Positions 61,451 through 64,000 of a stretch of DNA of 64,000 nt are shown piece after piece. Numbering within the stretch: the first letter of the stretch is position 1; the number at the start of each line of letters is the position of its first letter. Position numbers and translations under genes: made by a program. Below the pieces are notes generated by a model. The model did no database searches. It worked only from the letters and a program-made list of their open reading frames with translations, and had not been told where the DNA came from. The DNA is taken from contig JAUSBY010000005.1 of the NCBI GenBank assembly GCA_030651765.1, positions 124,001 to 188,000 of the forward strand. Reading direction: 5' to 3'. The DNA is from Coriobacteriia bacterium. GTDB lineage: Bacteria; Actinomycetota; Coriobacteriia; Anaerosomatales; Anaerosomataceae.

Positions 61451-61800
61451 TTCAGACCGCCCTTCTTCCACTCGTAGAAGAGTCCGAGCGTGAGGAACGC
61501 GCCGAAGATCGCGACTGCGATGCCGTCTGTAACCGATCCGCGGATCTGCGAGCCCACTGCGAAGAGCAGAACGGTCTCCGCGTCGAAGATGACGAACAGG
61601 ATGGCCACGGTCGAGAACCTGATGTTCACCGGCCGCCACGGCGATGAGGCCTGCTCGATGCCGCACTCATACGCGGATGACTTAAGGGCGTTGGGACGCT
61701 TTGGCGCGAGAATGGCGTTGGCGCCCAGCATCACGAGAAGGAACACGATAGGCCCGGCGGCAAGGCCGATGACGAAGAGCAGACTCTCTGTCGATGCCAT
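61438..61800 (-). CDS. nuoA: NADH-quinone oxidoreductase-like subunit A
   Basis: 120 residues from ATG 61800, preceded by GGGGGT; a second ATG at 61812 is less likely. Three hydrophobic helices with the YECGIEQASSPW loop (conserved Cys) and FDAETVLLF. First gene of the complex I operon, about 120 bases after the predicted transcription start. Confidence 0.94.
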   Translation of the reverse strand: MASTESLLFVIGLAAGPIVFLLVMLGANAILAPKRPNALKSSAYECGIEQASSPWRPVNIRFSTVAILFVIFDAETVLLFAVGSQIRGSVTDGIAVAIFGAFLTLGLFYEWKKGGLKWPV

Positions 61801-61820
61801 CCATACCCCCATGTATGCAG

Positions 61821-61856
61821 CCGAAGGACTTAGTAACTATCAGTTACGCACTTCGG
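61821..61856 (-). promoter_or_regulatory. Leader hairpin before nuoA
   Basis: Minus strand: CCGAAG pairs with CTTCGG (outer arms) and GTAACT with AGTTAC (inner, loop GAT). It lies about 20 bases before the nuoA ribosome site and could protect the transcript or bind a regulator. Confidence 0.4.
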
Positions 61857-61929
61857 ATTACCGACAATCGCGCACCTTGCAGATGCGAACGGGCTCACAC
61901 CACCCCGAGGCCCGCAGCACTTCCGGCTG

Positions 61930-61958
61930 TTTATAGCAGACCCGTCCGACCTTGTAAA
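61930..61958 (-). promoter_or_regulatory. Promoter of the complex I operon
   Basis: Minus-strand TTTACA (61953-61958), 17-base spacer, TATAAA (61930-61935), close to consensus. The predicted start is near 61923. Confidence 0.75.
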
Positions 61959-61969
61959 CATTGTTACAA
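61952..61969. promoter_or_regulatory. Rex-like operator at the nuo promoter
   Basis: TTGTAAACATTGTTACAA is an 18-bp inverted repeat with TTGTAA/TTACAA arms, the same length and end sequence as Rex sites (TTGTGAAnnnnTTCACAA and clostridial TTGTTAA variants). It covers the whole -35 box. A second, overlapping palindrome CATTGTTACAATG (61959-61971) is also present. Confidence 0.55.
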
Positions 61970-62009
61970 TGCCTGCCCGGCCCTGTCATGGATCGGCTCC
62001 CGGTCCTGC

Positions 62010-63986
62010 CTACAGCGCCTTGCGTTCGGCTTCCGTCCGCTCGATCTGTTCGGACAGCCCGATCCACTCCGCCTCAAGGTCCGCCAGTCGCCGCTTGATG
62101 ACAGTGTACTCCCCCATCGCGGACGTGAAACGGTCCTTGTCCTCGTAGAGTTCGGCATCCCCGAGCAGCGTGACGAGTTCGTCATGGCGCGCCTGTGCTG
62201 TGCCGAGTTCGCGCTCCACGGTGGCAAGTCGCCTGCGAGCATCCCGCGTCCCCCGGTAGAGACGGTTGCGCGTCTCGGCCTCAACGCGCCGCTCCTCCTT
62301 GGACTTCCTCGATCGAGCCTCCTCGGGATCTGCGGGCTTCGCGTCGTCTGCCGATCCCCGGGCAACCTGGCCGGTGACAGCCTCGAGCGCGTCTGTCTTG
62401 TCCCGGAAGTAATCGTAGCCGCCGGGATAGACCGTCACTCCGCCACCACGGACATCGGCGACCTTGTCGGCCACCGCCCGTATGAGGTGCCGGTCGTGCG
62501 TGATGAGCGCGATTGTGCCCGTGTACTGCGTGAGCGCCGCCTCCAACACGTCGCGGCCCTGGATGTCGAGGTGGTTGGTGGGCTCGTCGAGGCAGAGCAG
62601 CGACGCCGGCTTCACGAGCATCTTGGCAAGCGCAAGGCGCGCCCGCTCCCCGCCGGAAAGGACGCGGACGAGCTTGTGCACGTCGTCGCCTTTGAACAGG
62701 AACGTGCCGAGCAACGTCCGTGCCTGCTCCTGCGTCCAGCCGGGAGCCGCCGCCATCAACTCTTCCAACACGGTGTTCTTGAGTCCGAGTGCCTCGAGCT
62801 GGTGCTGCGCGAAGTATGCGACGGAGACCTTATGTCCGAGGCGACGCTCCCCCGCATCGGGCGCCAGATCGCCGGCGAGGATCCGAAGCAACGTGGACTT
62901 GCCTGCACCATTCGGGCCGACGAGCGCAACCTTGTCTCCGCGATACAGCGCGAGCGACAGGTCCTCGTAGACCACGTTGTCACCGTAGGCCTTGCGTATC
63001 CCGTCAAGGGCGATGACCTCGTCGCCCGTACGCTCCGGCTGCGGGAACTGGAACCGCACCTTCGTACGCTCGGGCGGGATCTCGATACGTTCGACGCGCT
63101 CGAGCGCCTTGATCCTGCTCTGGACCGCTTTGGCCTTCGTGTTCTTGTACCGGAAGCGCTCGATGAACCGTTCCTGCTGCGCGACGTAGCGCTCCTGCTG
63201 CTTGTGCGCGGCGACCAGACGCTCCCGGTCCTCGGCCTTGTGCTGCTCGTACGCGGTGTAGGTTCCGTGAGAGACAGTCAAGCGCCGACGCTCGAGCTCG
63301 GCCACACGTGAGACCAGCGCGTCCATGAAGGTGCGGTCGTGGCTGACGAGCACGACGGCGCCCTCGTACGATCGAAGGAAGCTCTCGAGCCAGGTCACGC
63401 TCTCAAGATCGAGGTGGTTGGTCGGCTCGTCCAGGAGCAGCACATCCGGTTCGGTGAGCAGCAGCTTGGCAAGCGCCACGCGCATGAGCCAGCCACCGGA
63501 CAGTTCGCCCACGTCGCGTATCAGGTCGCGCTCCTTGAAGCCCAGGCCAGTGAGGACCGCCCGCGCCTCGGCCTCCACGGTGTATCCGCCGAGATGCTCG
63601 AACCGGTCTCTGAGGCGACCGTACTCGACCAGCAACGTCTCGAGGTCCTCGGCTGCGGCAGTCTCCAGCTCGGTCTCGAGCAGGTGCATCCGGTGCTCGA
63701 TACCCTGAACGCCGGACGCCTCCGAGAGCACCTCGGCGAGTACCGTCCGGCCGCACATCTCGATCGCCTCTTGCCGGAGGTAGCCGACGGTGGCATCGCG
63801 TGTGCGTATGACGCTGCCCGAGTCGGCCTCCTGCTCGTCTGCCATGATCTCCAGCAGCGTGGTCTTGCCGGTACCGTTGGCGCCGACGAGTGCGATACGG
63901 TCCCGCGCGCCAACACGAAGGAACGCATCCGAGAACAGGACGCGCTCGCCGATGGTCTTGGTAACATGGTCGACGGTGATGATCAC
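62010..63986 (-). CDS. ABC-F family ATPase
   Basis: 658 residues with two ABC cassettes and no membrane segments. Walker A GANGTGKTT (about 36) and GPNGAGKST (second half); signatures LSGGWLMRVALAK and LSGGERARLALAK; Walker B LLLDEPTNHLDLES and LCLDEPTNHLDIQG. The inter-domain linker (about 240-310) is basic and helical, and the C-terminal 100 residues form a coiled coil (Uup-like). ABC-F proteins act on ribosomes, in translation quality control or antibiotic protection; subtype not assigned. GTG 63986 has no clear ribosome site in the 14 bases seen. Confidence 0.93.
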   Translation of the reverse strand: MIITVDHVTKTIGERVLFSDAFLRVGARDRIALVGANGTGKTTLLEIMADEQEADSGSVIRTRDATVGYLRQEAIEMCGRTVLAEVLSEASGVQGIEHRMHLLETELETAAAEDLETLLVEYGRLRDRFEHLGGYTVEAEARAVLTGLGFKERDLIRDVGELSGGWLMRVALAKLLLTEPDVLLLDEPTNHLDLESVTWLESFLRSYEGAVVLVSHDRTFMDALVSRVAELERRRLTVSHGTYTAYEQHKAEDRERLVAAHKQQERYVAQQERFIERFRYKNTKAKAVQSRIKALERVERIEIPPERTKVRFQFPQPERTGDEVIALDGIRKAYGDNVVYEDLSLALYRGDKVALVGPNGAGKSTLLRILAGDLAPDAGERRLGHKVSVAYFAQHQLEALGLKNTVLEELMAAAPGWTQEQARTLLGTFLFKGDDVHKLVRVLSGGERARLALAKMLVKPASLLCLDEPTNHLDIQGRDVLEAALTQYTGTIALITHDRHLIRAVADKVADVRGGGVTVYPGGYDYFRDKTDALEAVTGQVARGSADDAKPADPEEARSRKSKEERRVEAETRNRLYRGTRDARRRLATVERELGTAQARHDELVTLLGDAELYEDKDRFTSAMGEYTVIKRRLADLEAEWIGLSEQIERTEAERKAL

Positions 63987-64000
63987 GCCGAACAGTCTAC

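Overview
The window is high-GC bacterial DNA, densely packed and almost entirely coding. From about 9.3 kb to the right end every protein gene is on the minus strand. Stop and start codons overlap repeatedly (ATGA, GTGA, TGATG), so genes sit in long co-transcribed runs. The gene content suggests an anaerobic or microaerobic actinobacterium, perhaps near Coriobacteriia: a DnaQ-UvrC fusion, a dnaE2-type polymerase with a small partner under a CGAAC-type SOS box, a DtxR-FeoA fusion, and a complex I without NADH-dehydrogenase genes. This taxonomic reading is inference; no rRNA marker is present.

Layout. 0-2.2 kb: glnS and the RNase P RNA (plus strand). 2.2-5.4 kb: an AAA/VWA metallochelatase-like protein and an acidic protein with a Cys-rich tail. 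5.5-13.1 kb: a DNA repair and mutagenesis block (DnaQ-UvrC fusion, nfo, dinB, dnaE2, a DUF6504-like gene) with a near-perfect LexA box. 13.2-15.9 kb: a DtxR-FeoA regulator and FeoB. 16.1-16.3 kb: a plus-strand structured RNA, candidate 6S RNA. 16.4-20.5 kb: queD, RNase HI, zinc-ribbon protein, Nif3-like protein, PHP phosphatase and an unknown gene. 20.65-20.82 kb: an apparent small RNA with its own promoter and intrinsic terminator. 20.8-24.5 kb: ribDE-ribBA-ribH behind an FMN riboswitch. 24.5-31.6 kb: rpe, gpsA, plsY, der, a radical-SAM/DUF512 protein, ispH, plsC, cmk. 31.6-36.3 kb: aroA, tyrA, aroF, hisC. 36.4-39.4 kb: cobC, cobS, cobT, cobU. 39.4-48.4 kb: rluB, scpB, scpA, trpS, an M50 protease, a DHH-CBS-CCA fusion, deoA and deoB. 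48.4-50.7 kb: a PilB-type ATPase and a small FlgM-like protein with an elaborate leader. 50.7-61.8 kb: an eleven-gene respiratory complex I operon. 62-64 kb: an ABC-F ATPase.

The most unusual item is the complex I operon. NuoE, NuoF and NuoG are missing. The NuoI position holds a 683-residue protein in which a complete glutamate-synthase-small-subunit/NfnB-like flavoprotein (two FeS sites, FAD and NAD(P) folds) is inserted between the NuoI N-terminal arm and the NuoI two-cluster ferredoxin domain. This would give the complex its own pyridine-nucleotide or ferredoxin entry point. The operon has a strong promoter whose -35 box overlaps an 18-bp inverted repeat resembling a Rex (NADH/NAD sensor) operator.
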